64,000 nt of DNA from the NCBI GenBank assembly GCA_964036155.1, contig OZ038423.1:46949249-47013248 (forward strand), written 5' to 3'. Of this stretch, positions 62,574 through 64,000 are shown in pieces. Position 1 is the stretch's first letter. Each line of letters starts with the position of its first letter. Source of the DNA: Diploscapter coronatus (Eukaryota > Nematoda > Chromadorea > Rhabditida > Rhabditidae). The position numbers and the translations under genes were made by a program. A model generated the notes under the pieces. It saw only the letters and a list, made by a program, of their open reading frames with translations, was not told the origin of the DNA and ran no database searches.

Positions 62574-64000
62574 AGTGTGTTCACATTTAGGAGTTATGTG
62601 TCTAACTTATGCATATTCGTGTTGACTTTTAGATTCAAAGACTTAAACTCACTTGGGATTAAGGAAGTCAAAATTTTATGCTTATTTTGAGATTTCTTAA
62701 ATTTCCTAAATCATAATACTTATCTTAAAGGGAATATTTTGATGCATCATTTTTAAAAAATTTTATTTCTTAAATCATATTTATCTACAATGAAAAACTT
62801 TATATGATAATTGAAAAATAATGTGTTTTAAATAATATATTTATGATAAATCAAAAATTAAATATTTTAATGCTATTCTAAAACTTAATGCGTTATTTTT
62901 TCTACGCTCACTTTAGAATAACGATGTTGGTTTATCACGATACATCATCTAGTGTAACGCCACCGCGTTTCGATCCCCGAATCAAACATTATTTTTTTTG
63001 CAAAAATAGCCCTAAAAACTATCTATACCATTTTTACTCCTGAAATTTCGATATTTAGGCCCAAAAAATAGTTGGGAAATAGGCCGTTTTTCCATAATTA
63101 TGCATCCTTTCCAGAGAGGGTTCCTCGAAGCGTATACTTAAATTTGAAATATGGCGATATTTATATGGGCGTATTGTCAACCTTTTCTTTTATTCTTATT
63201 CAAAAAAATTTCGAATTAACTCTAACATTTATCATAAGACATTTTCATATTTTTATCAAAAGTAACTAAAATTCAATTTTTCCTTCACTTTTACCTAAAA
63301 GTTTAGTATTATTCCCGAATTAACTCTAAGTTCTAAGGGCTAACAAAGTTGATCTTCGCAATTTTTCTCAAACTTATCTATCTGAAAGGAATGTAAAGGG
63401 GCGTGTCTATGGAATTTTTCCTCTTTTCTCTCAAAATCTAATGCTATTTCCTATTTTCCTCTTAAACACTCTCACTTTTCCCTGTTATTTATCAATTTCA
63501 CACATTTTTACAGAAAGCGGCTCGGCAATTTTCGAATTTTGCCTGGTTCAGCTCACTCGATTTGAGCCCTAAGATATCCAGGTCCTTAGATTTATTTTTT
63601 AGAAAAAATTATATCCAAGCCGTGTTTTATTCCTATCTTTCATCGTTAGAGTCCGTGACTTTGTTAAAAAGGGAGAGGGGCCTAATTAAAAAATTGTAAA
63701 AGTGCTGTGGATTTTTCCGGAAGTATAAAGTTCAGTCAAAATGCAACGTGGGGATTATGAGATTAGGAGAGAGATTGTGGAGAATACGACGTCTGCGCTG
63801 GTTTGGTCAGATGAAAATTCAATTGTTTTTACTTCCTCAAAAGTTAGGAAGTCAAAGAAAAATGGAAAATATAATGGCGAAAATGAGAGAAAAAGGAAAT
63901 AGTACGGAAAAATAATGGGAAAAATGAAAGAAAAGAGAGACAATATAAGAAGACGAGAGAAATAGTATATTTTTTGGCAAAAATTCGGGTGTGCAGAGAA

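Larger units (their letters stand above)
56989..64000. other. Gene-poor 7-kb region
   Basis: Downstream of the multi-Kunitz stop the sequence is AT-rich with pyrimidine tracts. A short hairpin occurs at about 57257-57312 (TTTGATTTGCAA / TTGCAAATCAAA). Apart from the TA-flanked element (60459-60806) and the weak exon pair near 62158-62573, no family-level coding signal was found on either strand. A 54-codon frame at 63741 (starting MQRGDYEIRREIVEN) is too short to call. Confidence 0.45.

Noticed and set aside
63741..63902. 54-codon frame starting MQRGDYEIRREIVEN near the right edge
   Set aside because: It is short, ends in a Lys/Arg-rich purine run and has no splice-supported continuation.

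Overview
The window looks like nuclear DNA of a nematode. It is AT-rich and intron-dense, with mostly short introns (about 40-60 bp) ending in TTTCAG-type acceptors. It encodes animal-type proteins and carries a very large molting-type multi-Kunitz protein. I cannot name the genus from sequence alone. Exon boundaries below were worked out by hand from splice signals and reading-frame phase. They are models, not transcript evidence.

Layout, left to right. 7-2238 (-): acidic/GR-rich AT-hook-type nuclear protein. 3189-4709 (+): CNPPD1-type cyclin-like protein. 4970-10359 (-): NSUN5-type rRNA m5C methyltransferase; its first intron contains a complete METTL2-type tRNA m3C methyltransferase on the same strand (8101-10024). 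10989-20504 (+): ARID4-type chromatin protein in about 40 exons. 21495-23227 (-): small Ig-like protein of uncertain start. 25419-33266 (+): phospholipase C beta-type enzyme, possibly with 5' exons from 21156; its largest intron holds a complete antisense alpha-methylacyl-CoA racemase (27044-29687). 33798-36079 (-): TULA-type histidine-phosphatase relative whose first catalytic motif is destroyed. 36080-40636: long divergent intergenic region with a dense cluster of GATA-factor sites. 40637-56988 (+): an MLT-11-like secreted protein of about 3,380 residues with 11 Kunitz-like domains, a thyroglobulin type-1 domain, lustrin-type and antistasin-like cysteine motifs, and a giant Thr/Pro-rich exon. 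56989-64000: gene-poor, with a TA-flanked inverted-repeat element and one weak candidate gene fragment.

The genes form no single pathway. The recurring architectural theme is nesting: two certain nested genes (METTL2 in NSUN5, racemase in PLC) and possibly a third (the Ig-like gene, if the upstream PLC exons are real). Two RNA methyltransferases share one locus and strand. The racemase carries both a mitochondrial-type presequence and a C-terminal SKL. The molting-type gene and its long upstream region dominate the right half. I found no rRNA, tRNA or CRISPR array. Small foldback elements sit in introns and intergenic DNA. I did not find one clearly new multi-gene system; the best leads are the nested loci, the inactivated phosphatase, and the disulfide and P1 pattern of the Kunitz array.
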